Shown: piece after piece, positions 15,147 to 24,124 of the stretch
Numbering within the stretch: the first letter of the stretch is position 1
How the letters are laid out: every line of letters begins with the position of its first letter
DNA from: Paenibacillus arenilitoris
GTDB lineage: Bacteria > Bacillota > Bacilli > Paenibacillales > Paenibacillaceae
DNA length: 64,000 bases
Direction: 5' to 3'
NCBI RefSeq assembly: GCF_014705655.1
Contig: NZ_JACXIY010000008.1
Coordinates: 62,001-126,000, forward strand
Notes under the pieces: generated by a model
Databases searched by the model: none
Told to the model about the DNA's origin: nothing
What the model saw: only the letters and a program-made list of their open reading frames with translations
Program-made: the position numbers and the translations under genes

Positions 15147-15834
15147 AGTTGAGTCCGTAGAAGGCCAGACCTAACTTGCGGGCTACGCTTTGGGAGGCGA
15201 GATTGTCCGAGGCCGTGCTGTAGAGCGGGACGCCGCCCGTCGAGCGAACCGCCGCGGCCCAGCCGGCTGCCGCAGCGGCGGCGTAACCGCGGCCGCGATA
15301 GGCTTCGAGCGTCTCGAGCCCCGCTTCGTGCGCCCGGGGCGAGACGCGGACGCTGCGGCAGACCGAGACGGCGCGGCCGTCCTTCACGATCGCGACGCAC
15401 GGCTGCGCGTAGTCGATTTCATCGATCAGCCATTCGAAGCCGCCGCGCAGCAGACCGGAATCGGCACGCGCGAGGCGGACCGCATGCGAGGGCGGTTCGG
15501 TCCCCGCTGCAGGAACGAGAAAACAAGGCCCCAGCGTGGATCGCTCCCCTTGCAGGAGCTCCATGTAAGCATCGGCGCGCATCGGCATCGTCCGGAAATC
15601 GGAGACGGCCGCCTCGTCCGCGCACAGCGCCGCAATCCGTTCCGCGAGCGGATCGGGGACGTCGTGCCGAAACCGGCAGACGGCTTCGCCGTCAATCGTC
15701 CGTCCCAGGAAAAAACGGGGGGCGGGAGGGCTGCCGGGCCAAGGCTCGTTAATGCCCAGAAGCCTCTTGCGGCTATCCTGCGTAAACATCGCTTCCGCAT
15801 GGCGTTCCATTAATTCAAGAGCGGATAAGTCCAT
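15133..15834 (-). CDS. GNAT family N-acetyltransferase
   Basis: 233 residues. The acetyl-CoA loop is visible late in the chain (GLETLEAYRGRGYAAAAAAG), followed by 'YSTASDNLASQSVARKLG', the usual beta-bulge and C-terminal helix of the fold. The N-terminal 130 residues are not typical and may bind a specific substrate. Convergent with mocR; the next gene downstream in its own direction is unrelated. Confidence 0.8.
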   Translation of the reverse strand: MDLSALELMERHAEAMFTQDSRKRLLGINEPWPGSPPAPRFFLGRTIDGEAVCRFRHDVPDPLAERIAALCADEAAVSDFRTMPMRADAYMELLQGERSTLGPCFLVPAAGTEPPSHAVRLARADSGLLRGGFEWLIDEIDYAQPCVAIVKDGRAVSVCRSVRVSPRAHEAGLETLEAYRGRGYAAAAAAGWAAAVRSTGGVPLYSTASDNLASQSVARKLGLAFYGLNFTVY

Positions 15835-15862
15835 TTTCGGTACCCCTTTCTTTCTGTTATCG

Positions 15863-16414
15863 TTACCCGTTCAGATGCGGAATGACGAGGCCGCCGTAAG
15901 CGAAGGCGGCGACAATGACGACGGCCGGATGGATTTTGCGGAACTGCATCGCCCAGAAGGCGACAGCCGCGATGACGAGCGATTGCAGGACGCCGATCGA
16001 AGCGATCGAGCTTTCGGCCATCTGCCACGTCAGCAGCAGCATCATAACGGCGACGACGGGCTGCACGAGCAGCGTCATCCCTTTGACGGCGGGCGATTGG
16101 CGGTGGCGCCGGAGCAGCTTCAGCAGCAGGATCAGCGCGACGGCCGAAGGCACGATCGTGGCCGCCAGGGCGAGCGCGGAGCCGAACCAGCCGCCGACGT
16201 CGTAGCCGACGAAGGCCGCGATCTTCGTGGCGATCGGACCGGGGAGCGCGTTGCCGAGCGCGAGCAGGTTCGAGAAGTCGGCCGGCGTCGTCCACCCGTG
16301 GTTCGTCACGATCTCGCGGTACATGAGCGGAATGGAGGCGGGGCCGCCGCCGTACCCGAGCGCGTTCGCGATGAAAAAGCCGATGATCAGGTTAAGCAGG
16401 TCAATCCATTCCAC
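15863..16414 (-). CDS. chromate transporter, short CHR-domain subunit
   Basis: 183 residues, a single CHR domain. The motif GYGGGPASIPLM near the N-terminus and 'NALPGPIATKIAAFVGYDVGG' are diagnostic. Two such half-size proteins work as a pair for chromate efflux. It overlaps its partner by 14 bases and is the last gene of the lrp-chrA-chrA operon, equivalent to B. subtilis ywrC-ywrB-ywrA. Confidence 0.9.
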   Translation of the reverse strand: MEWIDLLNLIIGFFIANALGYGGGPASIPLMYREIVTNHGWTTPADFSNLLALGNALPGPIATKIAAFVGYDVGGWFGSALALAATIVPSAVALILLLKLLRRHRQSPAVKGMTLLVQPVVAVMMLLLTWQMAESSIASIGVLQSLVIAAVAFWAMQFRKIHPAVVIVAAFAYGGLVIPHLNG

Positions 16415-17036
16415 GCGTTACGCCCCCCTTTTGCTCTGCGTCTTGCTGCCGTTTCCGCTGCTTTCTTCGATTGAGAGCGGCGACGGCGCGCAGATGAAAC
16501 GCCCCGTACCCGAGAAATAATAGAACGACGACGGCCGGATGAACGGCAACGCCCTGCAGCAGTCCGAACGCGACCGCGAATAGGGCGATGCCGGCGTAGA
16601 GGCCGAGCCCTTTGACCGCCCGTTCCCCGAATTCGTAGGCCATCATGCCGAGCATGACCGCGATGACCGGCGCGACGGCGCCGATCATCCCTTGGATGAA
16701 GGCCGCGCCGCTTAAATATTGAACGAAGGACAGCAGCAGGATCATGGCGAGCCCCGAAGGAACGATATGCGCCAGAACGGATACGACGGCTCCAAGCGTC
16801 CCCCTCTCGCGGTAGCCGATGTAAGCGGCCATCTTGGTCGCGATCGGACCCGGGAGGGCGTTGGCGAGCGCCAATATTTCGCCGAACTCCTCGTCCTCCA
16901 TCCATTTGTACTGGGTAACGGCTTCGTACCGGATAAGCGGGATGACGGAGGGGCCTCCCCCGTAGCCGATCACGCCCGTCTTCATCATGGCCCACGCCAG
17001 CTGCAAGAGGCGGTTATGCAAGCGAATGCCCGCCAT
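16401..17036 (-). CDS. chromate transporter, short CHR-domain subunit
   Basis: 211 residues with the same CHR hallmarks as its neighbour (GYGGGPSVIPLI, NALPGPIATKMAAYIGY) and five to six membrane segments, ending in a basic tail (RRKQRKRQQ). It begins three bases after the Lrp-type regulator gene, so the three are co-transcribed. Half-size CHR proteins are thought to insert in opposite orientations and act together. Confidence 0.9.
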   Translation of the reverse strand: MAGIRLHNRLLQLAWAMMKTGVIGYGGGPSVIPLIRYEAVTQYKWMEDEEFGEILALANALPGPIATKMAAYIGYRERGTLGAVVSVLAHIVPSGLAMILLLSFVQYLSGAAFIQGMIGAVAPVIAVMLGMMAYEFGERAVKGLGLYAGIALFAVAFGLLQGVAVHPAVVVLLFLGYGAFHLRAVAALNRRKQRKRQQDAEQKGGVTRGMD

Positions 17037-17039
17037 CGC

Positions 17040-17522
17040 CTACAGCCTCATGCCCATGCGGCTTTTGTAACGGTTAATGAGCACCTGGCAGTCGACGCTC
17101 GTAATGCCGGGCAGCGTGTACAGCGTTTCCTTCAAAAAATTTTCCATCTCCCGGTTGTCGCGGAACAGCCCGTGCATATGCAGCTTGCTCGGACCCGTCA
17201 TATGGTAGAGGCTCGTGACGAAGGGCTCGGCCGACAGCCGGTCGGCGACGGCGTGCAGATACTTCGGCTCCACCTCGACGTTGAAGAAGGCGGACACGCG
17301 AATGCCGATCTTCTCGGGATTGATGACGGCGGCGAACCGCTCGATCACCCCGGCGTCCATGAGCGCGTTAATCCGGGATTGGACCGCCACGCGCGACAGA
17401 CCGATTTGTTTGGCCAAGTCGGTGTAAGATATTCTGCCGTTCGCGTTCAGCTCGGCGATGATTTTCCGGTCGATCTCGTCAATGTCGATGACGACCGCTT
17501 CGTTGTTCGGATTTTGAGGCAT
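17040..17522 (-). CDS. Lrp/AsnC family regulator of the chromate operon
   Basis: 160 residues: N-terminal helix-turn-helix ([25 protein letters not shown]) and a C-terminal RAM ligand-binding domain (from about residue 70). It is the first gene of an operon with two CHR transporters. The same arrangement in B. subtilis (ywrC, also called chrS, with ywrBA) is chromate-responsive, which is the likely role here. The 224-base gap to the divergent ggt gene is AT-rich and holds repeated TTACGAG motifs near 17555. Confidence 0.85.
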   Translation of the reverse strand: MPQNPNNEAVVIDIDEIDRKIIAELNANGRISYTDLAKQIGLSRVAVQSRINALMDAGVIERFAAVINPEKIGIRVSAFFNVEVEPKYLHAVADRLSAEPFVTSLYHMTGPSKLHMHGLFRDNREMENFLKETLYTLPGITSVDCQVLINRYKSRMGMRL

Positions 17523-17746
17523 AGCGAATCAACTCCATTATGGATTGGATATTACGAGTTACGAGTTGTCTGGTAATATCGCGTTTTTATAACCGTATGT
17601 ATAAATATATATACAAGAACATTCGTTATCAATACAAAACGGGAAGAATGATTACATTTTTGTTGCTTAACATCCGCGAGGGTGGTATTTTTTAAATATC
17701 ATCGATTATGTCAGGGAATCTATCATAAGAAAATGGAGGGATGGCA

Positions 17747-19327
17747 GTGAATCAGTCCGTCATCGGTTCGAAGGCCATGATCGCCAGCCCGCATTACCTG
17801 GCCACGGCGGCCGGAGCGCGGATACTGGAGCGGGGAGGCAACGCCTTCGACGCGGCGGTCGCGGTCAGCGCTTGCCTCGCCGTCGTCTATCCGCATATGA
17901 CCGGTCTCGGCGGCGATTCCTTCTGGCTCGGCTATCATCGCGCGGAAGGGAAGGTTCGCGGGTACAACGCGAGCGGGCGCTCCGGCTGCAAAGCGAGCAT
18001 CGGCGCGTATGCGGGCCTGGCTGCGATCCCGACTCGGGGAGCGGGCAGCGTCGTGACGGTGCCCGGCATGGTCGACGGCTGGGACGCGGTGCACCGGGCA
18101 TACGGACGGCTGCCATGGGGACAGGTGCTCGCTCCGGCGATCGAGTATGCGGAGAACGGCTTCCCGATGTCGAAGGATCAATACGCCAATACGGCGCGGC
18201 ATGAAGCGATGCTGGCCCGCACGCTCGATACGGCGGACATCTACTTGCCCGGGGGGCGGGCGGCGAAGCCGGGCGCGCGCTTCCGGCAGCGGGCGCTTGC
18301 CGGGACGCTGCGCAGGCTCGCGCAATACGGGCGGGACGATTTCTATAAAGGGGAAATCGCGAAGGAGATTACGGACTGCCTCGGGCTGCGGGACGGGCTG
18401 CTGACGGCCGACGATTTCGCCGATCACGTTGGCGATTGGGTCGAACCGGTCGTCGGCTCCTACAGGGGCTACGAGCTGTATCAGATGCCGCCGAACTCGC
18501 AAGGCTTTGCCGGCATTATGGCGCTTCATATCCTGGAGCACTTTCCGCTAGGCGGAATCGGGCATGGCTCCCACGATTATTATCAGCTGTGCGTGGAAGC
18601 GCTGAAGCTGAGCTTCCGCGACCGGAACCGGTACTTGACGGACCCCGCCTTCTCCGGCGTGCCGCTGGAGCGGCTGCTGGACAAAAGCTACGCGGCCAAG
18701 CTGGCGGCTTCAATCGCGCTTGACCGGGCGTTGCCCGCGGAATCGGAGGCGCTCGGCAGCGATACCGCCTACGCGGCGGCGGTCGACGAGGAAGGCAATG
18801 CGGTATCGTTCATCCAAAGCCTCTATTTCGAATTCGGCTCCGGCGTCGTCGCCGGCCGGACGGGCGTGCTGCTGCAAAACCGCGGCTCCTTCTTCTCGCT
18901 GGACCCGGGCCACGTGAACAGCCTGCAGCCGGCCAAGCGGACGTTCCATACGCTGATGCCGGCAATGGCTTGCAGGGACGGCAAGCCCGCCGTTCTGTAC
19001 GGCACGCAGGGAGGCGAAGGGCAGCCGCAGACGCAGACGGCTGTTTTTACCCGCATCGTCGACTACGGCATGGACCCTCAGCAAGCGATCAACGAGCCAA
19101 GATGGGTATGGGGGCGTACATGGGGGGAGCCGACGCAGGAGCTGAAGGTGGAAGGCCGCGTGCCGGCGGAGGTGCTGGCATCGCTCGCGCGGGCCGGGCA
19201 TCGGGTGCGGAAGGTGAACGATTTCGACGGCATCATGGGGCATGCCCACGCGATCGTGCGGGATGAGCAGGGCTTCCTGCAGGGCGGTTCGGATCCGCGC
19301 TGCGATGGGGCGGCAATTGGCTGGTAA
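17747..19327 (+). CDS. gamma-glutamyltransferase family protein
   Basis: 526 residues, full-length Ntn-hydrolase proenzyme. The catalytic Thr that starts the small subunit after self-cleavage is Thr340 in SDTAYAAAVDEEGNAVS. The large-subunit motif GGNAFDAAVAVS and the C-terminal GTQGGEGQPQTQ are present. No signal peptide is visible, so it may be cytoplasmic. The GTG at 17747 is placed seven bases after GGAGG, whereas the ATG at 17741 directly abuts it. The next gene, an amidase, is 40 bases away, suggesting joint handling of glutamyl or amide compounds. Confidence 0.88.
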   Translation: MNQSVIGSKAMIASPHYLATAAGARILERGGNAFDAAVAVSACLAVVYPHMTGLGGDSFWLGYHRAEGKVRGYNASGRSGCKASIGAYAGLAAIPTRGAGSVVTVPGMVDGWDAVHRAYGRLPWGQVLAPAIEYAENGFPMSKDQYANTARHEAMLARTLDTADIYLPGGRAAKPGARFRQRALAGTLRRLAQYGRDDFYKGEIAKEITDCLGLRDGLLTADDFADHVGDWVEPVVGSYRGYELYQMPPNSQGFAGIMALHILEHFPLGGIGHGSHDYYQLCVEALKLSFRDRNRYLTDPAFSGVPLERLLDKSYAAKLAASIALDRALPAESEALGSDTAYAAAVDEEGNAVSFIQSLYFEFGSGVVAGRTGVLLQNRGSFFSLDPGHVNSLQPAKRTFHTLMPAMACRDGKPAVLYGTQGGEGQPQTQTAVFTRIVDYGMDPQQAINEPRWVWGRTWGEPTQELKVEGRVPAEVLASLARAGHRVRKVNDFDGIMGHAHAIVRDEQGFLQGGSDPRCDGAAIGW

Positions 19328-19367
19328 GGAGAGCTTATATGGAAGGGAGCAGTAGGAGAGGATGAGT

Positions 19368-20576
19368 ATGGAGAAGGATTGGAACGCTTATGCGAAGAAG
19401 GAGCTGACCGCCGAGCCGACGGGCAGCGGCATGCTGAACGGAAGGACGTTCGCGGTGAAGGACGTGTTCGCCGTGGCCGGCCACGCGTCCGGCGCGGGCA
19501 ATCCGGATTGGCTGCGCACGCACAAGCCGGCGGAGCGGAATGCGGCCGTCATCGACCGGCTGCTTCATAGCGGCGCCCGGCTTCGGGGCGCGACGATGAC
19601 CGATGAGCTGATGTACAGCTTGAACGGCGAGAATGCCCATTACGGCACGCCGGTCAATCCGAAAGCGCCCGGAAGGATTCCCGGCGGCTCGTCCAGCGGC
19701 TCGGCGGTTGCCGCGGCGGCCGGGCTCGCGGATTTCGCGATCGGCACCGATACGGGCGGCTCGATTCGCGTGCCTTCGGCCTATTGCGGCGTTTACGGCA
19801 TTCGCCCGACGCATGGCGCGGTCGATGCCGCCGGCTTGATCCCGCTTGCGCCGAGCTTCGACACGGTCGGCTGGATGGCCGGCGACGCGCGGACGCTGCT
19901 GGAGGTCGGCCGGGTGCTGCTGGACGGGCGGCGGGAAGGGCAGCGGGAAGGTGCGGACGACGGTCCTTTCACCCGAATCGCGGTTGCGAGCGACGTATGG
20001 GACCTCGCCGACGACCATTCGAAGGAAGCGCTTATGGCGGCGATGCCAAGACTGCTTGCGTCGACGGATCGGGCGGAGCGGACCGTGCTCGCGCCGGAAG
20101 GGCTCGGCGAGTGGGCGAATGCGTTCCGGCTGCTTCAGGCTTGCGAGATTTGGAGGGAGCACGGCGATTGGATTGCGCGGGAGCGGCCGGCGTTCGGTCC
20201 GGGCATCGCGGAGCGGTTCGCTTGGGCGGCGACCGTCAAGGGGGAGCAGCTGGGCGAAGCGTCCGCGAAGCGGGACGAGGCGAAGGCGAGAATGGAGCTT
20301 CTGCTTGACCGCCGTACCGTGCTGGCCGTGCCGACCGTGCCGGGCATCGCGCCGCTGCTCGGCCAGTCGGGAGAGGAGCTGGAGCGCAGGCGGATGCAGA
20401 CGATGCAAATGTGCTGCGTGGCCGGCTTGGCCGGCTTGCCGCAGGTTACCGTGCCGCTCGCCGGCGAGCGGGGTTATCCGATCGGGCTGTCCTTCATCGC
20501 GGGGCGCGGTCAGGACTTGAAGCTGCTGGAGTGGGTGGCGAGCGAAGCGGACAAACGGCTGAAGCCGGGCAGCTGA
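19368..20576 (+). CDS. amidase signature family protein
   Basis: 402 residues. The Ser-cis-Ser-Lys triad is visible: Lys31 in FAVKDVF, the Ser-rich GGSSSGSAVAAAAG loop near 108, and nucleophile Ser132 in GTDTGGSIRVPS. It hydrolyses amides; the substrate is unknown. The ATG at 19368 is nine bases after AGGAG, and an ATG six bases earlier is too close. It is probably co-transcribed with the gamma-glutamyltransferase. Confidence 0.9.
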   Translation: MEKDWNAYAKKELTAEPTGSGMLNGRTFAVKDVFAVAGHASGAGNPDWLRTHKPAERNAAVIDRLLHSGARLRGATMTDELMYSLNGENAHYGTPVNPKAPGRIPGGSSSGSAVAAAAGLADFAIGTDTGGSIRVPSAYCGVYGIRPTHGAVDAAGLIPLAPSFDTVGWMAGDARTLLEVGRVLLDGRREGQREGADDGPFTRIAVASDVWDLADDHSKEALMAAMPRLLASTDRAERTVLAPEGLGEWANAFRLLQACEIWREHGDWIARERPAFGPGIAERFAWAATVKGEQLGEASAKRDEAKARMELLLDRRTVLAVPTVPGIAPLLGQSGEELERRRMQTMQMCCVAGLAGLPQVTVPLAGERGYPIGLSFIAGRGQDLKLLEWVASEADKRLKPGS

Positions 20577-20698
20577 CGACGGAATGGCGCCTGATGGCCG
20601 ATTGGGCCCAAGCTATCCCTCTAACGAACGGTTGCGAAACAGCCGGAAACTTGCTATAAATAAGTAAGTAAATTAACCGTTATTTGGAGGAGTCATTG

Positions 20699-21406
20699 AT
20701 GATCAACGTCTTTCCCGCGGCTGAGCGGCATTCTGCGGATCTCGGCTGGCTGCGCAGCTTTCCGAGCTACTCGTTCGGCGACTATTACGATCCGAACCGG
20801 ACCGGCTTCGGCGTCATGCGCGTATGCAACGACGATTACTTGGCCCCGGGCCGGGGCTTCGGCGCGCATCCGCACAGCGACATGGAGATTGTGTCGATCG
20901 TATTGAACGGCCGAATCCGGCATGAGGACAGCTTGGGCAACAACGTCGTCTCCTCGTTCGGCGAGGTGCAGCGCATGTCGGCGGGCAGCGGCGTCATTCA
21001 TACGGAGTTCAACGCGTCGGACGAAGAGGAGCTGCGCCTCCTGCAGCTGTGGTTCATGCCGAAGGAGCGCGGGACCGCGCCTTCTTACGAAGCGAGCAGC
21101 TTCGACGTCGGCAAGCTGCATAACGTGCTGCTGCCCGTCGTGTCGGCGCAGGCGTCGGAGCGGGTCGCATGGATCGGCCAAGACTTGACGATCTATTTGA
21201 GCAGGCTCGGGCAGGGAGAGCGGATCGTTCACGTAACCGATCCGGACCGCAAGCTGTTTCTTTTTGCGATCGAAGGCAGCCTCCGCGCGAACGGGGTTTC
21301 TCTGGGGGAGGGCGACACGGCCCAAATCGAGCGGTCGGGCGAGCTTGAGCTCGTCGCCGGCCCGGATGCTTTTCTGATGCTCGTCGACATGCCGGCGCAG
21401 CCCTAA
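20699..21406 (+). CDS. pirin family protein (bicupin)
   Basis: 235 residues. The metal-binding cupin motif is present: GFGAHPHSDMEIVS supplies His pairs, then HTEFNASD and LQLWFMP. The second half is a degenerate cupin. Pirins may act as quercetin dioxygenase-like enzymes or as regulators. TGGAGGAG precedes the ATG at 20699. A promoter-like TATAAAT lies near 20655, so it may have its own transcript. Confidence 0.88.
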   Translation: MINVFPAAERHSADLGWLRSFPSYSFGDYYDPNRTGFGVMRVCNDDYLAPGRGFGAHPHSDMEIVSIVLNGRIRHEDSLGNNVVSSFGEVQRMSAGSGVIHTEFNASDEEELRLLQLWFMPKERGTAPSYEASSFDVGKLHNVLLPVVSAQASERVAWIGQDLTIYLSRLGQGERIVHVTDPDRKLFLFAIEGSLRANGVSLGEGDTAQIERSGELELVAGPDAFLMLVDMPAQP

Positions 21407-21479
21407 GGCGGCGACTCGTAAAGTTTTGGGCAAAATCGATCGCTGCCTGTATGCATTCGCAACCTATGGGGAGGATACC

Positions 21480-21806
21480 ATGAAGCAAACGTTTCTAGTT
21501 AAGCACGCGGTAGGCGGCCGGGCTTTCCTTGATTCGGCCAAACAGAATGTGGCATATACGGTCGACCCGTTCGGAGATGGCTGGAAATTTACGGCGAAGG
21601 TGCCTTGGAGCGATCGGGTCGAGGAGCTGCTGGCCCACAGGACCGAGCTGAACGTGTTCGTGTTCAAGGAATTCGACGATCGGCCGACGCTGAAAACGTG
21701 GTATTACGTGGGCGAAGGTCCGGTCGAATACGACCCGGACCGATCGGAGCTGACGATCGTCGCGGCTTCCCGCATCGAATATGATCCGCATCAATACTCG
21801 GTTTGA
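21480..21806 (+). CDS. conserved hypothetical small protein
   Basis: 108 residues, not recognised. It is a soluble, beta-rich looking protein (KQTFLVKHAVGG..., 'KFTAKVPWSDRVEELLAHR', 'NVFVFKEFDDRPTLKTWYYV') without Cys clusters or membrane segments. GGGGAGG precedes the ATG at 21480; the frame is open to 21426 but without a site. A symmetrical terminator follows. Confidence 0.65.
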   Translation: MKQTFLVKHAVGGRAFLDSAKQNVAYTVDPFGDGWKFTAKVPWSDRVEELLAHRTELNVFVFKEFDDRPTLKTWYYVGEGPVEYDPDRSELTIVAASRIEYDPHQYSV

Positions 21807-21817
21807 CCGCTGTTCAT

Positions 21818-21856
21818 AGCAAACCCCCGGAAGCTTCTTGCTGCCGGGGGTTTGCT
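21818..21856. terminator. bidirectional terminator between convergent genes
   Basis: AGCAAACCCCCGG / CCGGGGGTTTGCT arms around a 13-base loop. It lies 12 bases after the upstream plus-strand gene and 2 bases after the stop of the convergent small gene. T-runs are short on both sides. Confidence 0.7.
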
Positions 21857-21857
21857 T

Positions 21858-21989
21858 CTACTTGTTGGTGCTGTGCTGCTTGTTGGCCAGTTGATTCATC
21901 GGCGATCCTTGCCCGTTGCTTCTTTTGTTCCTCTCCGCCTTGCGCTGCGTGTCGCGAACCTTCTCGACGAACTCCCGCGTGCTCTCCAT
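21858..21989 (-). CDS. DUF4023-type small protein
   Basis: 43 residues: starts MESTREFVEKVRDTQ and ends MNQLANKQHSTNK. The pattern of an amphipathic N-terminal helix, a Lys/Arg-rich middle and a LxNKQ tail matches the small DUF4023 proteins of Bacillus and Paenibacillus, whose function is unknown. GGGAGG lies seven bases before the ATG (minus strand). It uses the terminator at 21818-21856. Confidence 0.7.
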   Translation of the reverse strand: MESTREFVEKVRDTQRKAERNKRSNGQGSPMNQLANKQHSTNK

Positions 21990-22130
21990 CGTAATGCCTC
22001 CCTCTGCGTTGAACTTAAGCATGGTTTCGATCTATAGAATGCCCTATAATTGAAAAAAACATCGTCAGCAAGCGATCGGCGTCGGGGCGACGGCAAATAT
22101 ACGAATCAAACGAGCGGAGCGTGGAATGGC

Positions 22131-22820
22131 ATGTATCGGGTAATCGCGAGGGGACAACTGAAGGCGGGCATGGAGCGGGAAGGCTCGGCAGCCGCGAAGA
22201 GGGAGCCGGCGGCGCTTGCGCTCGTGCGGCAGGGAGAGCTGATGACGGTCGGCTGCTTTAAGTGGCGGCGCAACGTATTTCTGTATGCCGAATGCGTGCA
22301 TCGGCCGATCGCGCCGGAGGCGGTGCTGCCGGGGATGGAACCGTATTTGGAGAAGTGGCCGGGTCGCGAGGAGAAGCGGAGCTGGATTCCGATGATCGAC
22401 GTCTTTCACTTCAACGAGCCGGCGAGCCGCGAGCATTGGCTCCGCAAGGGGGAGGTGGAGCGGCGCGTAGGGCGGGTCGCGCATTTGAAGCCGGAGATGG
22501 CGGCCAGCTACATTTATTTCCACTACCAGCTCCAGGAGGAGAGAGCCTTCCACGGGCCGAAATACGAAGTCATCGCCATGCACGAAAATTTGCTGTTCGG
22601 CTATCAGGAGTTCCCGGCGGTCGTCGAGGAGCCGGCGCTGCCCGGCAAGCTGAACACGTCCGGCACGCCGGCCGATTGGCAGGATGCCCGGATGGACCTT
22701 CACTTTCAGCCGTGGGAGGACGGCCATCTGTACTTCAAGCCGGTCGAGCAGCTGTTTGCCTATTACTGCGGAGACGACCTTGGCAGGGACGGAAAGGCAT
22801 CCGAAAATTTGCATAATTAG
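22131..22820 (+). CDS. conserved hypothetical protein
   Basis: 229 residues; no family recognised. The N-terminal half (MYRVIARGQLKAGMEREGS... TVGCFKWRRNVFLYAE) could form a ferredoxin-like alpha-beta barrel. The C-terminal part is rich in His, Trp and aromatic residues (FHYQLQEERAFHGPKYEVI, MDLHFQPWEDGHLYFKP). No signal peptide or membrane segment. The ATG at 22131 was taken because the codons before it (from 22050) look non-coding. Confidence 0.65.
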   Translation: MYRVIARGQLKAGMEREGSAAAKREPAALALVRQGELMTVGCFKWRRNVFLYAECVHRPIAPEAVLPGMEPYLEKWPGREEKRSWIPMIDVFHFNEPASREHWLRKGEVERRVGRVAHLKPEMAASYIYFHYQLQEERAFHGPKYEVIAMHENLLFGYQEFPAVVEEPALPGKLNTSGTPADWQDARMDLHFQPWEDGHLYFKPVEQLFAYYCGDDLGRDGKASENLHN

Positions 22821-22893
22821 GGTGAATTGTGGTACGCTAATATTAATTGCAAAGTTGAAGCAAGACGTCACCGTTCACTGCTGACCATAAAAG

Positions 22894-22936
22894 AAAGACT
22901 GCCCCTTACCGACAAGTTTGTGGCAGTTTTTCCTTT
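22894..22936 (+). terminator. terminator-like hairpin before the ydjO-like gene
   Basis: AAAGACTGCC pairs with GGCAGTTTTT across an 18-base loop, followed by TCCTTTTT. It ends transcription of the preceding gene just ahead of the ydjO-like ribosome-binding site. Confidence 0.6.
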
Positions 22937-22957
22937 TTCATGCGAAGGAGGCTGACC

Positions 22958-23188
22958 ATGTACAATCGTAAAAAACCGATCGAGGAAATACCGGAAGAGA
23001 ACACGAAGATTTGGACATGCGAGTCGGAGGGCTGCAACAGCTGGATGAGGGATAACTTCGCGTTCGATCATGTCCCGACCTGCCTGGTCTGCCATACTCC
23101 GATGGTCAGCGGCGAGAGAATGCTACCCGTGCTCGTCAACACGACCGGCGAAATGAAGTCGCTGAAGAAGGGCGCGCCGGCGGTATAG
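22958..23188 (+). CDS. ydjO: YdjO-like cold-inducible zinc-ribbon protein
   Basis: 76 residues. Four Cys arranged as CESEGC and CLVC form a small zinc ribbon (IWTCESEGCNSWMRDNF, then 'CLVCHTPMVSGERMLP'). The layout is that of B. subtilis YdjO, described as cold-inducible. AAGGAGG is six bases upstream of the ATG at 22958. It is flanked by terminators on both sides, so it is a single-gene unit. Confidence 0.78.
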   Translation: MYNRKKPIEEIPEENTKIWTCESEGCNSWMRDNFAFDHVPTCLVCHTPMVSGERMLPVLVNTTGEMKSLKKGAPAV

Positions 23189-23206
23189 AGCCAGGCCCGC
23201 AATAGG

Positions 23207-23260
23207 AAAAAGCCGGATTCGGACACAGGGATGCCTGCCCGTGCGAACTCCGGCTTTTTT
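23207..23260 (+). terminator. terminator after ydjO-like gene
   Basis: AAAAAGCCGG (23207-23216) pairs with CCGGCTTTTT (23250-23259) and ends in six T. It can also serve the convergent TetR gene. Confidence 0.8.
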
Positions 23261-23296
23261 GTCGTTGCGCAGGTATGGCCTGCCTTGCAATTGCCG

Positions 23297-23911
23297 CTAT
23301 TTCTTCATCAGACCAAATAAGATCATGTCCGAAACATGCCGCGCAATTTGATCGGCCGGAAGAAGTTCTTTTAATTTCATGACAAGGTTCGGATTGATCA
23401 TGTTGATAATAAGCGTTTCCAACAATTTCGGGTCGCCGTCTCTAAATTTCCCTTCCTGTTGACCTTGTACGATAACCTCTTTCAAACCGCCGTCCAGCCC
23501 AAATAAAAAGGAGTTCCGCATCTCTTCGCCCAGCTCGCCGGCAGTGGCTAATTGAAGGGCAAGAGCGTGAATTTTTCCGTTTTGGATATGGGAAATCGAA
23601 AATTTTTCAAACAATAGCCGGATTTTTTGATCAACGGGCATCGGTGTTCGGATTAACGCTAATTGATCGTCTTTTATTTTCGAGAAAACGTCGGTAATGA
23701 CCGCCAGAGCCAATACGGTTTTGTTGGAGAAGCGCCGATGCACGGTTCCTACGCCAACGCCCGCTTCGGCGGCTATTTCCTCGATCGTGGCATCGTATCC
23801 TTTGTCGGCGAACACTTTATAAGCTGCCTTCAACACCTTTTCGGTATTTTTATTGGCGTCTTTCCGTTTGCTTGGAATGGATAAATCCGAGCCCTTAAGT
23901 ATATTCTCCAT
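23297..23911 (-). CDS. TetR/AcrR family repressor
   Basis: 204 residues from the ATG at 23911 (GAGGAG just before it). The N-terminal TetR helix-turn-helix is clear (AAYKVFADKGYDATIEEIAAEAGVG with VGTVHRRF), followed by a helical ligand-binding domain. It is divergent from an azoreductase gene, and three GGAAT-N4-ATTCC palindromes lie in the shared 213-base region. It is therefore probably an autoregulated repressor of the azoreductase. The gene is more AT-rich than the genome average. Confidence 0.9.
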   Translation of the reverse strand: MENILKGSDLSIPSKRKDANKNTEKVLKAAYKVFADKGYDATIEEIAAEAGVGVGTVHRRFSNKTVLALAVITDVFSKIKDDQLALIRTPMPVDQKIRLLFEKFSISHIQNGKIHALALQLATAGELGEEMRNSFLFGLDGGLKEVIVQGQQEGKFRDGDPKLLETLIINMINPNLVMKLKELLPADQIARHVSDMILFGLMKK

Positions 23912-23932
23912 CGGTTCTCCTCGACATGATTC

Positions 23933-24083
23933 GGAATCTGAATTCCTCTTCATTATATACCAATAAACGGCTGAGGGAACAACCTCAAATTTTGATGAAA
24001 AAAGGAATTGAAATTCCGTTTTGTTGACAGCGTTGTCCGGCGTGAACTATAATGATCGTTGTAATACGGAATTTATATTCCGT
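23933..24083. promoter_or_regulatory. azoreductase promoter with three TetR operator palindromes
   Basis: GGAAT-N4-ATTCC occurs three times: 23933-23946, 24004-24017 and 24068-24081 (extended to ACGGAAT/ATTCCGT at 24066-24083). A promoter TTGACA (24024-24029), 18 bases, TATAAT (24048-24053) lies between the second and third sites, so bound repressor would bracket RNA polymerase. The first site lies just upstream of the tetR start codon. Confidence 0.8.
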
Positions 24084-24124
24084 TTTAACTCACGGCGAAA
24101 AAAACTAAAAGGAGAGTAACCAGA

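Noticed and set aside
24024..24124. Riboswitch or structured leader before azoR
   Set aside because: The only symmetrical elements are the TetR-type palindromes; no known riboswitch core was recognised here or elsewhere in the window.
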